Part shown: positions 54,317-63,035 of the stretch, piece after piece | Layout of the letters: every line of letters starts with the position of its first letter | Position numbering within the stretch: position 1 is the stretch's first letter | Assembly (NCBI GenBank): GCA_965249215.1 | Contig: CBDFLN010000002.1 | Span: 992,001-1,056,000, forward strand | Reading direction: 5' to 3' | DNA length: 64,000 bases | Source: G963667675 sp965249215 | GTDB taxonomy: Bacteria; Chloroflexota; Dehalococcoidia; Lucifugimonadales; UBA3495 | Made by a program: the position numbers and the translations under genes | Notes under the pieces: generated by a model | Database searches by the model: none | Seen by the model: only the letters and a program-made list of their open reading frames with translations | Told to the model about the DNA's origin: nothing

Positions 54317-54694
54317 ATGCCGACTTATAGCTATGACCACATCCACCTGCGAAGCCTCGACCCTATGGAAACTGCCCGGTATTTCAATCAGATGTTCGAT
54401 GCCCGGATCATTGAGCCTGTCCAGTCCGACGGTCAGCAGGTCGACCTGGACCTCAACGGTCTCACCATCTTCATCGCCCGCGCCCCTGAAAACACGCCTT
54501 CCGGACCGGTCGATCCCCATTTGGGCCTGGACCACTTTGGACTAAGGGTGGACAACCTGGAAATGGCAGCGACCGAGCTAAAGGAGCGAGGAGCGGAGTT
54601 CGCTGTAGAGCCCCTTGATATTCATCCCGGGCTAAGAATCGCTTTCGTCCGCGGCCCGGACGACGTCCGCATCGAGCTACTGGAAAGGACATAG
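54317..54694 (+). CDS. VOC-fold protein 2
   Basis: A 125-residue VOC protein with GGAGG 7 bases upstream. YDHIHLRSLDPMETARYFNQ is the first module with metal-type His, LDHFGLRVDNLEMAATELKE is the second with another His, and VRIELLERT holds the final Glu. These ligands (H..., H..., E) fit a metal-dependent glyoxalase/dioxygenase-like or epimerase-like enzyme. It follows SDR 2 and probably shares its transcript. Not closely similar to VOC 1. Confidence 0.85.
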   Translation: MPTYSYDHIHLRSLDPMETARYFNQMFDARIIEPVQSDGQQVDLDLNGLTIFIARAPENTPSGPVDPHLGLDHFGLRVDNLEMAATELKERGAEFAVEPLDIHPGLRIAFVRGPDDVRIELLERT

Positions 54695-54842
54695 GGGCGC
54701 AGCTTTCAGAAGTAGCGACCTCGGGAACCTCTTAGCCAGTAGTAGACCCCGGTGACGACTAGGATCAGACCCAGCACGATGGATATCCATCTACTGCCGT
54801 CTGGCCGGCTAGGATGACACCTATCCCCCTCAGGCGCATGGA

Positions 54843-55131
54843 ACGGATCAGTCAGCTTTGGCTGGCACCTGGCTAGCTTACTTTGAGAATACCGGTATTC
54901 AGGACGGTAATGGCGTCGTCCAGCGCAAACAGATTGCCCCAAGGGAGCAACTTGGGCACAGACAGGCGATTCTGGGCCGGTATGCTTGGCAGGGAGAAGG
55001 CTACCTCATGAGAGTGGAGCAATTGAGTGAATCAGAGAGCAGTTGACGCGCTCATGGTGACGTATTATAGTCCGGGCCATCCAAGAGGGAACATGTTCAG
55101 GAAAATCAGTCTAATCTGGGAAATACCGGTT
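54843..55131 (+). repeat. R5: IS1380-derived promoter-leader repeat
   Basis: Begins with codons ERISQLWLAPG and a stop, matching the end of the IS1380-type transposase, although the rest of that gene is absent. It ends with the intact leader. It leads into the GlcG1-GlcG2 genes 72 bp further on. Confidence 0.82.
55043..55071 (+). promoter_or_regulatory. R5 promoter for GlcG operon
   Basis: TTGACG (55043-55048), 17 bp, TATAGT (55066-55071); GAACATGTTC at 55089-55098. Confidence 0.72.
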
Positions 55132-55202
55132 GGCATGGGTGAAGTCCGGATCAGGGGTTAGGTTGAACCGCATCCAACCCCTGCCGGAAAGGAGATCGTG
55201 AT

Positions 55203-55601
55203 ATGCCGATAACATCGGCTGAGGCGCAAAGAGTTTGCGATGCTGGAGTAGCCAAAGCTCAGGAAACAGGTCATCGCATTACCATTACGGTAGTGGACGC
55301 AGCACTGGAGATAAGGGCGGTGCGCCGCATGGACGGGTCCAGAGGCTACAACTTCGATCTTTCATACAGAATGGCTTATACAGCGGGCCTAATAAAGCGG
55401 CGCTATCGGGACATGGATACCTTTCCTAGCCGGGGATGGTTCCCCGCCCTGTGTGCGGCACGCGGCGGTAAAATCGTTGTGGCCCCGGGCTGCTTGCCGA
55501 TATGGCGCGGAGACGAGGTTATAGGTGCAGTGGGGGTGAGTGGAGCGCCCGACGCCATCGACCTGGAAGTCGCTGAGGCTGGGGTAGCTGCGCTGGGCTA
55601 G
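55203..55601 (+). CDS. GlcG/HbpS-family protein 1
   Basis: A 132-residue protein of the DUF336 family (GlcG, HbpS, and the PduO C-terminal domain). Family segments: ITSAEAQRVCDAGVAKAQE, ITITVVDAALEIRAVRRMDG, ARGGKIVVAPGCLPIWRGDE and VIGAVGVSGAP. Members bind heme, corrinoids or act as small oligomeric accessory proteins in catabolic operons. AAGGAG precedes ATG 55203. First gene of the R5 operon; a paralogue follows after 33 bp. Confidence 0.85.
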   Translation: MPITSAEAQRVCDAGVAKAQETGHRITITVVDAALEIRAVRRMDGSRGYNFDLSYRMAYTAGLIKRRYRDMDTFPSRGWFPALCAARGGKIVVAPGCLPIWRGDEVIGAVGVSGAPDAIDLEVAEAGVAALG

Positions 55602-55634
55602 CGGTTCGAAACGGACAAATGTTGAGGTGTCGTA

Positions 55635-56042
55635 ATGTCGTTAAAGCCTTCCGAAGCAGAAAAAGTAGTGGAGGCCGCACTGGTTAAGGCTCGAGAGATA
55701 GACGCCATTCCCGTGACCGTGGTCGTAGTAGACGCCGCCGGCGAGTTGGCAGCAGTGGGACGTGAAGAAGCATCCGAAAGCTGGAACTTCGACGTAGCCT
55801 TTGCCGGGGCCTGCACGGCTGCGCTGTTTGGGCGGACCGGGGACGAGCTCGGGGGTGAAGCGTTGTCACAGCGAGACTTTTATCGTGGTCTGGTTGGGGC
55901 CCGTGGTGGACAAATTGCGGTATGGAAGGGCATCGTTCCCATAAGACGGGGAGACGAAGTTATAGGTGGTGTGGCGGCCGGCGGCGCTATCTCCGAGCAC
56001 GATTTAGTGATATCTGAGGCCGGAGCAGCGGTAATTGGCTAA
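55635..56042 (+). CDS. GlcG/HbpS-family protein 2
   Basis: A 135-residue paralogue of the preceding protein: LKPSEAEKVVEAALVKAREI, PVTVVVVDAAGELAAVGREE, GARGGQIAVWKGIVPIRRGD and VIGGVAAGGA. The two differ strongly in sequence, so they probably form a hetero-oligomer or have different ligands rather than being a recent duplicate. The 325 bp that follow (56043-56366) hold no convincing gene; a minus-strand frame at 56107-56331 is weak. Confidence 0.85.
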   Translation: MSLKPSEAEKVVEAALVKAREIDAIPVTVVVVDAAGELAAVGREEASESWNFDVAFAGACTAALFGRTGDELGGEALSQRDFYRGLVGARGGQIAVWKGIVPIRRGDEVIGGVAAGGAISEHDLVISEAGAAVIG

Positions 56043-56366
56043 TTTACCCTCCGTGCAAGTGTAATTATTACGTCTGTCATATCCTAACTGGCGGGATAAT
56101 GTACCATTAGACCTGAAAGGCAGTAGTGTTCGCCTCGGGCCTGCCTCGAGGATTCAGGGCTGCCAGGAGTGGGTGGAGAGCGCGATCTAGGCCGCTGAGG
56201 ACCGTGGTGTGGTGTTTGTTGATGACCCGGGACTTGTCATGCTTTACCGGCGGAAATCTATACCCCCCGCCATTGACCAGGCTTGACAAGGGAAATAGGG
56301 GTGGGTAATGTTGGAGCCATACTTTAAGCAACCGAAGAGGATACCCTTTTTAAGGTAGAGAAGGGC

Positions 56367-57260
56367 ATGCTAAAAATCGGCCACGAGGTAGTCAGGCCCG
56401 GGAAGTTCATTGGCGACGACCCGGTAACCATTCGGGTTCCCGAAGAGCTGGAGACAGCGCCCGGCATACCTCTCAACGACCGCGAGGTGGATTGGTACGC
56501 CCGGGAATATCCTCTGGAAAGCCAGAACCGTTCAGAAAGGGCTTCCCACGAATGGAATATCGCGATCCGAGAACAATATGTCCAGTTGCACGAAATCCGC
56601 AAAGAGCACGATAAGCTGAACCACACCTTGATAGTCGCCAGCCGGGAGTCCGCCGAGTTGGAGCCGACCGGCGAGACCACCGGCGAGGACGTTACGGAAG
56701 TGATCAAGGACAGAGCACGGAAACTCGGTTTCCTTGAGGTGGGCTATACCGCCTACGCCCCCCGCTATGAGTACAAGCACAAACGAGGCGTTACGGACCT
56801 TCCAACGGCCATTTGCTTGGTTTCCGAGCAGGACTTCGAGTCCACTCAGACCATTCCCAGCGTAGATGCTGAGATTGTCCACCACAGCATCTACCGGACT
56901 GCGACTGCGGCCGCACTGAAGCTTGGTGATTTCATCCGATCGTTGGGCTATCGAGCCCACATCATCCCCGATAACGACACCTCAGGTCCGGTGATCCCCA
57001 TGTTTGTGCAGGCCGGTTTGGGTCAGTTGGGCGCTTGCGGCTACTTGCTCACCACCCACGAGGGCAGCAGGAACCGGTTGATGATTATCACCACCGACGC
57101 CGAAGTCACCCACGATGAGCCGATAGACTACGGCATCCACGCCTTTTGCCAGATTTGGCAGGCGAAACCGTTCAACACGGATAGGCCCCCAGGGGAACCA
57201 GCGAGCATCCATAGAAGGCCAGCAAGTCCCATTGCCGGACCTCCTGGCCTCCACTTATAA
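56367..57260 (+). CDS. QueG/reductive-dehalogenase-like protein lacking the iron-sulfur domain
   Basis: A 297-residue protein. The C-terminal two thirds resemble the corrinoid-binding fold shared by epoxyqueuosine reductase and reductive dehalogenases: KLGDFIRSLGYRAHIIPDND, PVIPMFVQAGLGQLGACGYL and MIITTDAEVTHDEPIDYGIH. In those families the next segment is a CxxCxxCxxxCP ferredoxin motif. Here FCQIWQAKPFNTDRPPGEPA follows with a single Cys, and the protein stops soon after. It is thus either decayed or a cluster-less variant. The N-terminal 100 residues are unrelated and charged. Weak GAAGGG precedes ATG 56367. Confidence 0.65.
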   Translation: MLKIGHEVVRPGKFIGDDPVTIRVPEELETAPGIPLNDREVDWYAREYPLESQNRSERASHEWNIAIREQYVQLHEIRKEHDKLNHTLIVASRESAELEPTGETTGEDVTEVIKDRARKLGFLEVGYTAYAPRYEYKHKRGVTDLPTAICLVSEQDFESTQTIPSVDAEIVHHSIYRTATAAALKLGDFIRSLGYRAHIIPDNDTSGPVIPMFVQAGLGQLGACGYLLTTHEGSRNRLMIITTDAEVTHDEPIDYGIHAFCQIWQAKPFNTDRPPGEPASIHRRPASPIAGPPGLHL

Positions 57261-57261
57261 T
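57232..57261 (+). promoter_or_regulatory. Candidate promoter for solute-binding lipoprotein
   Basis: TTGCCG (57232-57237), 18 bp, TATAAT (57256-57261), overlapping the end of the upstream gene and 133 bp before ATG 57394. Confidence 0.45.
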
Positions 57262-57393
57262 GCCATACCTAGCGTAGCTATTGTACGTGTTGACAAAAAT
57301 ATCGGGGGCTGCTGGTGTCGTCTGCAGTTTGCTCTGTTGCCGTCGCGCAAAGCCATGAGACCCAGACAATTAAAAAGGACAGGAGATGTAGTT

Positions 57394-59187
57394 ATGGCTA
57401 AACGACCGTGGTTGAATTTCGGATTGTTCGTGCCAATGCTGGCCGCGCTGGTATTGGTGATAGCGGTGTCCTGCGGGGGAGACGCCACTGCAACCTCAGC
57501 GCCCCAGCCTGCTGCGACTCCGGTGCCGGCGGCAGCGGCTACTGCGACTCCGGTGCCGGCGGCAGCGGCTACTGCGACTCCGGTGCCGACCGGGGTTGAA
57601 CCCTCTGGGGCTTTAAATGTCGCGTTCAAGGAGCTCGGCCCCTATTTAGGACACCCCACCCAGACCGGCAGTCCCTCAAAGGGGCATGTCACACTGGCTG
57701 CTTTCGAAGGACTGACCGGCCGTACCGTTGACGGGGACTTCTTCGGCCAAGTCGCTGTGGATTGGTCTATCGCCCCCGATAACCTGACCTGGACCTTCAA
57801 CCTTAACAAGGGGGTCCAATTCCACGGTGGCTGGGGAGAGATGACCTCAGAAGACGTCATCTGGTCCATCACTGAGTTTGGGAGCGAAGGCGCTCTCGCC
57901 GGCTTCGATCCCCAGATTAGACGAATATTTCTGAATCCAGAAGGCCATATGAAAGCCCTGGACGACTATACCGTCGAGGTGAACACCGGCACCCCCCAGT
58001 GGGACGTGCTGATTTGGCTAACCACTCCCGGCGTAGACGGGGCGTGGATGGTCAGTAAGAAGCAGGTGGAGGAACTGGTCGCAGAGGTTGGACTGGAAGC
58101 TTCCATCTCCCAGGTGGTCGGTACCGGGCCCTGGGAGCTGGTGGACCACCGCAGCGGCGATTTCTGGAAGTTCAAGGCCGTAAAAGATCACTACCGCAAG
58201 ACCCCCTTCTTCGCCGAGATGACTTTCTTCGAAATGCCCGAGGAATCCACCCGGATAGCCAACTTCCAGGTGGGCAGAATAGACACCTTTCAGGCAGCCC
58301 CAGACACAATACCCACTCTGACGGAGGTACCCGGTACCAAGTTCATGAGCCAGGCCGGTACCTCTCATACCAGCCTGCGGTTGTTTGGCTCGTGGTACGA
58401 GGGTGTAGGCACCCCCGATCAGCGGCCTGGGTTTAACCCCGACAAGCTGCCCTATGTATCCAGCAACCCCGATCCCGCCTCTGCCGAGTGGGAAAGGGCC
58501 CGGAAGGTCCGGGAAGCCATGGGGATAGCCATAGATAGGGAGAAGATTGTAGAGGAGCTGCTCGGCGGTGAGGGAGCGCCGTCTTCAATGTGGGGCTGGC
58601 TGGGCCATGAGGCCCGGGAACTGCCCGAATGGAAGTGGGAGTACGACGTGGAGCGGGCCAAGCAGCTCCTTAAAGAGGCGGGCTATGAGGATGGCTTCGA
58701 GGTGGAGATTAGACCCGCCATTCGCGGTGTGGCAGCTGAGGTAGAGGCCTGCGAGGCCGTGGCCGACATGCTTGCCGACGTCGGAATTACCGCCCACATC
58801 CAGAGGATTCCTTACGGCGCCCTCCAGCCTATTTTGGCTGCGCGGACCTATGAGGGATTAACCTGCCACGCCACTAACCCTTTCCCGTCGCCCTTGATCA
58901 TGATGGGCTACAATTGGGACCCTACAGCCTTTCTGGACGGTGGCTCAAATCACCCTTACATTACTCCGCGGATGAATGCGGCCACCGAGATATTCGACGA
59001 TGAAGAGCGCTGGAAGGCAATCATTGAGCTGGGCAGTTGGGCCTGGGATAACGCGTTTGACATCGGGTTGTACTCCCAAAACAATATATACCCGCTGGGC
59101 CCCAAGCTTGATCCGTGGACGGAACACCTGTCGACCGGTGACTCGCGGCGGATAAGCGGTCTTGAATGGGCACCCCATCGCAAGTAG
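57394..59187 (+). CDS. Family 5 extracellular solute-binding lipoprotein 2
   Basis: A 597-residue lipoprotein from ATG 57394 (AGGAG upstream). Signal with lipobox VIAVSC (Cys27), then a spacer made of 10-residue repeats ATPVPAAAAT (two and a half copies, exact at DNA level), then an SBP_bac_5 fold (LTWTFNLNKGVQFHGGWGEM, VREAMGIAIDREKIVEELLG, ERAKQLLKEAGYEDGF). It would bind a peptide-like or other organic solute outside the cell. No permease or ATPase gene accompanies it, unlike the importer at 24-27.6 kb. In-frame sequence upstream of 57394 lacks a signal and is not used. Confidence 0.88.
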   Translation: MAKRPWLNFGLFVPMLAALVLVIAVSCGGDATATSAPQPAATPVPAAAATATPVPAAAATATPVPTGVEPSGALNVAFKELGPYLGHPTQTGSPSKGHVTLAAFEGLTGRTVDGDFFGQVAVDWSIAPDNLTWTFNLNKGVQFHGGWGEMTSEDVIWSITEFGSEGALAGFDPQIRRIFLNPEGHMKALDDYTVEVNTGTPQWDVLIWLTTPGVDGAWMVSKKQVEELVAEVGLEASISQVVGTGPWELVDHRSGDFWKFKAVKDHYRKTPFFAEMTFFEMPEESTRIANFQVGRIDTFQAAPDTIPTLTEVPGTKFMSQAGTSHTSLRLFGSWYEGVGTPDQRPGFNPDKLPYVSSNPDPASAEWERARKVREAMGIAIDREKIVEELLGGEGAPSSMWGWLGHEARELPEWKWEYDVERAKQLLKEAGYEDGFEVEIRPAIRGVAAEVEACEAVADMLADVGITAHIQRIPYGALQPILAARTYEGLTCHATNPFPSPLIMMGYNWDPTAFLDGGSNHPYITPRMNAATEIFDDEERWKAIIELGSWAWDNAFDIGLYSQNNIYPLGPKLDPWTEHLSTGDSRRISGLEWAPHRK

Positions 59188-59268
59188 GGAGCGAGCCGCG
59201 GTGGATGCGATCACCTGACTGGCAGCAAGCAAGAGTTTCTGGGGTTAAGCTACGAAACTCTTGGTGGT

Positions 59269-59328
59269 ACCCCTGGTAGGTGAGGGAGTTTGGGTCATCT
59301 CCGTTTTCTCTCTCTACCTACCAGGGGT
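59269..59328. terminator. Inverted repeat after lipoprotein gene
   Basis: ACCCCTGGTAGGT (59269-59281) and its perfect complement (59316-59328) form a 13-bp stem with a 34-base loop, 82 bp after the stop. There is no T-run, so it may be a transcript-stabilising hairpin or a small mobile-element end. Confidence 0.45.
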
Positions 59329-59368
59329 TGGCGAGTGTGCTCTCGGATGCTGACAAATCGAGGGGACA

Positions 59369-59533
59369 CTGAACGCTAGGTTCGTAGTTCTCCTTGAACA
59401 TGGCCTTGAGTTACCAAGCAATGAGTCTGGCGCCATAACCTGGATACAATTCGATCCAGATTCGGTGGACAAGACCCTTGCTGCTGTTAAGCGAGAATTG
59501 GATGGTCACGACATTTCAGGTGCCGACGAGTAG
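59369..59533 (+). CDS. Possible small protein (about 54 residues), start uncertain
   Basis: An open frame with protein-like content (RFVVLLEHGLELPSNESGA, DPDSVDKTLAAVKRELDGHD) ends at TAG 59533. No ATG, GTG or TTG is found near its 5' end; CTG 59369 after GAGGGG is the only candidate. It could be the remnant of a longer gene. Confidence 0.3.
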   Translation: MNARFVVLLEHGLELPSNESGAITWIQFDPDSVDKTLAAVKRELDGHDISGADE

Positions 59534-59687
59534 CAAACTGAAGAAACCTCAATGGATTGGTCTGAGCAGATCCGTTTTCTACACAGGGGGCTAACGACGA
59601 AACGCCCTGGCCACGCAAGGCCGGGGCGTAACAATTAGCCGGGTTGAAACTGAGCACGAATTAAAAAAAGTAGGTCCGACTTAGAGC

Positions 59688-60305
59688 CTACACGAGTGTC
59701 CTCTTTTGCAGATCGAACGTAGCCCCGCGTGTCAGCGTTTGGACCGGTTCTTGCCGATTATGAATTAATACACGACCGGGGCCAAGCACTGTAAATTCCT
59801 TTCCTTGCACATGAATCGCTGTGTCTTCGTCTATGCCGATGCCTAGCAGCCCGGGGTGTACTTTGAGTACTTCCGCCAGATCACGATTTAGATTCACGTG
59901 TACGTCGAACGCACTGTTTTTAATGAAACCGAATCCCTCCTGATAATTCCCAATAATCCTCTTATTGTTGTAACTTGGCGAACCTTCGCCCCTGACCAAG
60001 AATGAACTCATTATCATGGCGCCGGCCGAACTTCCAGCAATAACGCCTCCGCGGTCGAGTAAGTTCTGCAGCTCATCGTGGGTTCTGGTCTTCAGGTGCG
60101 CTTTGGCCAGCCGTGGTTGGCGACCGCCATTGATGAACACACCGTGGGCATTCTTGATGGGATTTACAAATGATACTTGGTTCGAAATACGGCGGTTGCG
60201 AGAGTGCAACACCGTGAAATGCTGCCCATTGAATACGCCTGTTTCGCCGTTCTTCTTAGGTATTTTGGAATTTTGCTCAGCGGTTGGTATATAAAGGAAA
60301 ATGAC
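59688..60305 (-). pseudogene. Cyanophycinase-like (peptidase S51) protein, 5'-truncated
   Basis: The minus strand encodes KNAHGVFINGGRQPRLAKAH, RGGVIAGSSAGAMIMSSFLV with the catalytic Ser, and GIGIDEDTAIHVQGKEFTVL, all typical of cyanophycinase-like S51 hydrolases, and ends normally. Open frame with family-like IPTAEQ continues upstream to about 60305, where it meets the divergent gene. About 60-70 N-terminal residues and any start are missing compared with the usual 270 residues. A TTG at 60212 is the only nearby start and would give an unfolded product. Confidence 0.7.
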
Positions 60306-60543
60306 CCAGACAAGTCAGGATCTCGGTTCTGCCAACTGTGCCTATTGCCAAGGGACCGGAAAGGTCAATGATGACGGCTGCAGGGCATGTGGCGGTAAGG
60401 GGACGGTAATGGTTGTCCAGCCAGCCAGGGAGTATGCTCACTGCCAGGGCAAAGGGAAGAAGTCGGCATACCGGTGTAACTTCTGCCGAGGCACCGGTTG
60501 GGCTGTAAAAGGCGGAGGTAAAGTGGACCACGTGGGCGGATGA
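60301..60543 (+). CDS. DnaJ-type CxxCxGxG zinc-finger protein, 3' end replaced by IS21
   Basis: ATG 60301 with AAAGGA upstream. Cysteine repeats CAYCQGTG, CRACGGKG, HCQGKG and CNFCRGTG resemble the DnaJ zinc-binding region without a J domain. At 60504 the frame enters IS21 copy B, which supplies the last 13 residues and the stop. Since many such proteins end soon after the last CxxCxGTGW, little may have been lost. Confidence 0.7.
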   Translation: MTQTSQDLGSANCAYCQGTGKVNDDGCRACGGKGTVMVVQPAREYAHCQGKGKKSAYRCNFCRGTGWAVKGGGKVDHVGG

Positions 60544-60624
60544 CTGCTGACATATGGCGGTTGCAAAGTGTACCGTCCGCCGCCATTCATAGGCTTAAAG
60601 TCGAGCTTATGGACGGTGGGATGG

Positions 60625-62124
60625 ATGTATCTAGTGGACGTGTATCTGAGGGTTCGCAGGGCGGTAATGGTGGAAGGCATGAGCATCCGGGAGGCGTCGC
60701 GGGTGTTCGGGTTGCACAGAGACACGGTGCGCAAGATGGTCGCCTACTCCGTGCCGCCGGGCTACCAGAGGCATAGCCCGCCTCGCAAGCCCAAGCTGGA
60801 GCCTTTTACCGGCGTGATCGACCGGATTCTGGAAGAGGACCTGAGGGTCCCCAAGAAGCAGCGCCATACGGCCAAGCGCATCTTTGAGCGGCTGAGGGAC
60901 GAGTACGGGTTCGACGGCCAGTACACCATAGTCAAGGACTACGTAAGGGAGCACCGCCGCCAGTCGCGGGAGATGTTCGTGCCTTTGGCTCATTCGCCAG
61001 GCCACGCCCAGTGCGACTTCGGCGAGGCGCGGGTGGTGATCGGCGGGGTGGAGCAGAAGGCCCACTACTTCGTCCTGGACCTGCCCCACAGCGACGGCTG
61101 CTTCGTTAAGGCCTACCCGGCGGAGACCACCGAGGCGTTTCTGGACGGGCATGTTTCAGCCTTTGCTCTCTTAGGTGGCGTGCCACGGAGCATCCTGTAC
61201 GACAATACCAAGCTGGCCGTGGCCAGGATACTGGGGGACGGCCGGCGAAAGCGCACTCGGGCATTCACCGAGCTCCAGTCCCACTACCTGTTCGAGGACC
61301 GGTTTGGCCGTCCCGGCAAGGGCAACGACAAGGGGAAGGTGGAAGGGATGGTGGGGTACGCCCGGCGCAACTTCCTAGTGCCGGTGCCGTCCCTCGAGAG
61401 CTTCGAGGCGCTGAACGCCTACCTGGAGCGGCGGTGCCTGGCGCGGATGGACGCCCAGCTCCGGGGCCACACTGAGACCATCGGCCAGCGCATGGAGCGA
61501 GACCTGGAAGCTCTACTGAAACTGCCGGCTGTGCCATATGATGCCTGCGACAAGCAGGCGGGCCGGGTGAACTCCCTGTCGTTGGTCCGGTACCGGACCA
61601 ACGACTACTCCGTGCCGGTGGCCTACGGGCATCGGGATGTCCTGGTAAGGGGCTACGTGGACCAGGTGGTCATCAGCTGCGGCTCGGAGACCATCGCCCG
61701 CCACCCCCGCTCCTACCAGCGGGACGACTTCGTCTTCGACCCCATCCACTACCTGCCGCTCCTGGAGCAGAAGCCGGGCGCACTGGACCAAGCCGCCCCG
61801 CTGCAGGGCTGGGAGCTTCCCCAGGAGTTCGCCACCCTGCGCCGCCTCCTGGAGGCCCGCATGGGACGAAGGGGCAAGCGGGAGTTCGTCCAGGTGCTGC
61901 GGCTGTTGGAGACCTTCAGGCTGGAGGAGGTGCAATCGGCGGCGCGGGATGCCTTCCGGCTGGGGGCTTTGAGCTTCGACGCCGTGAAGCACCTGGTGCT
62001 GTGCCGGCTGGAGGGGCGGCCGCCCAGGCTGGACATGGATCTGTATCCCTATCTGCCTCGGGTGCGGGTCAGCACTACATCCGCCGGGGACTACATGAAG
62101 TTGCTGTCCGGGAGGGCCGCATGA
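60625..62124 (+). CDS. istA: IS21-family transposase IstA (copy B)
   Basis: The 499-residue product is identical to that of copy A throughout. Start chosen by the same reasoning (ATG 60625). The overlap with istB is retained. Nothing distinguishes it functionally from copy A. Confidence 0.92.
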   Translation: MYLVDVYLRVRRAVMVEGMSIREASRVFGLHRDTVRKMVAYSVPPGYQRHSPPRKPKLEPFTGVIDRILEEDLRVPKKQRHTAKRIFERLRDEYGFDGQYTIVKDYVREHRRQSREMFVPLAHSPGHAQCDFGEARVVIGGVEQKAHYFVLDLPHSDGCFVKAYPAETTEAFLDGHVSAFALLGGVPRSILYDNTKLAVARILGDGRRKRTRAFTELQSHYLFEDRFGRPGKGNDKGKVEGMVGYARRNFLVPVPSLESFEALNAYLERRCLARMDAQLRGHTETIGQRMERDLEALLKLPAVPYDACDKQAGRVNSLSLVRYRTNDYSVPVAYGHRDVLVRGYVDQVVISCGSETIARHPRSYQRDDFVFDPIHYLPLLEQKPGALDQAAPLQGWELPQEFATLRRLLEARMGRRGKREFVQVLRLLETFRLEEVQSAARDAFRLGALSFDAVKHLVLCRLEGRPPRLDMDLYPYLPRVRVSTTSAGDYMKLLSGRAA

Positions 62125-62903
62125 GCGACCGCTCGACGCTGCTCTTGGAACATCATCTGAAGGAGTTGAAGCTGCCCACCTTCCTCAGAGAATACGGAAA
62201 GATGGCCGCCCAGTGCGCCGCCGAGGGTGTGGATCACCCGAGGTACCTGTTGCGCCTGGCCGAACTGGAGCTCATTGACCGCCACCAGCGCATGGTGCAG
62301 CGCCGGATCCGGGCAGCCCGCTTCCCCGCGGTGAAAAGCCTGGACACCTTCGACTTTACGGCCATCCCTTCGATGAATAAGGCCCTGGTGATGGAGCTGG
62401 CACGCTGTGAGTACATACAGCGCCGGGAGAACGTCATCGCCATCGGCAACAGCGGCACCGGCAAGACCCACATCGCTCTGGGGCTAGGCCTGGCCGCCTG
62501 CCAGAGGGGTATGTCGGTGGGATTCACCACCGCCGCATCCCTGGTCCACGAGCTGATGGAGGCCCGGGATGAGAGGAGACTCCTCAACCTCCAGCGGCAG
62601 CTCTCCCGCCTGAACCTGCTGATCATCGACGAACTGGGCTTCGTTCCCCTGTCCTCCACCGGAGCGGAACTCCTCTTCGAGGTCTTCAGCCAGCGCTACG
62701 AGCGGGGTTCCATCCTGGTCACCACCAACCTACCCTTCGACGAATGGACCGAGGTCTTCGGCTCTGAGAGGCTCACCGGCGCGCTGCTGGATCGCCTCAC
62801 TCACCGCGTCCACATCCTGGAGATGAACGGCGAAAGCTACCGCCTCAAGCAGAGCAGGCATGACTCTGCTATGCACTCAGCCGGCAATTCCCCTGACGCC
62901 TAG
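62121..62903 (+). CDS. istB: IS21-family ATPase IstB (copy B)
   Basis: Identical to copy A at protein level, with the Walker motifs intact. Two full, undecayed copies mean that both elements are potentially active and that the duplication is recent. Confidence 0.92.
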   Translation: MSDRSTLLLEHHLKELKLPTFLREYGKMAAQCAAEGVDHPRYLLRLAELELIDRHQRMVQRRIRAARFPAVKSLDTFDFTAIPSMNKALVMELARCEYIQRRENVIAIGNSGTGKTHIALGLGLAACQRGMSVGFTTAASLVHELMEARDERRLLNLQRQLSRLNLLIIDELGFVPLSSTGAELLFEVFSQRYERGSILVTTNLPFDEWTEVFGSERLTGALLDRLTHRVHILEMNGESYRLKQSRHDSAMHSAGNSPDA

Positions 62904-63035
62904 AATCCACCGACCTCGCTGCCCCTAAGGGCTCCCGACGACACCCCTCGCAGGCGGACATTTTCGCTGAACATCACCGCTCAAGTGGCCCACTTTTGCT
63001 CCGCCACACGGCCTGATTTCTCTCCGCCCTTGACA

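Larger units (their letters stand above)
60504..63035 (+). mobile_element. IS21-family element, copy B
   Basis: Same sequence and orientation as copy A (30292-32823), with the same TG...CA ends. The left end interrupts the DnaJ-type gene and the right end abuts an IS3-type orfB remnant. No target duplication is visible. Confidence 0.92.

Noticed and set aside
56107..56331. Minus-strand 74-residue frame between GlcG2 and the QueG-like gene
   Set aside because: Part reads protein-like, but there is no ribosome-binding site and no domain; it may be a fragment of a mobile element.
59590..59640. GC-rich hairpin as terminator of the cyanophycinase-like gene
   Set aside because: The stem has a bulge and no T-run on the relevant strand; not strong enough to list.
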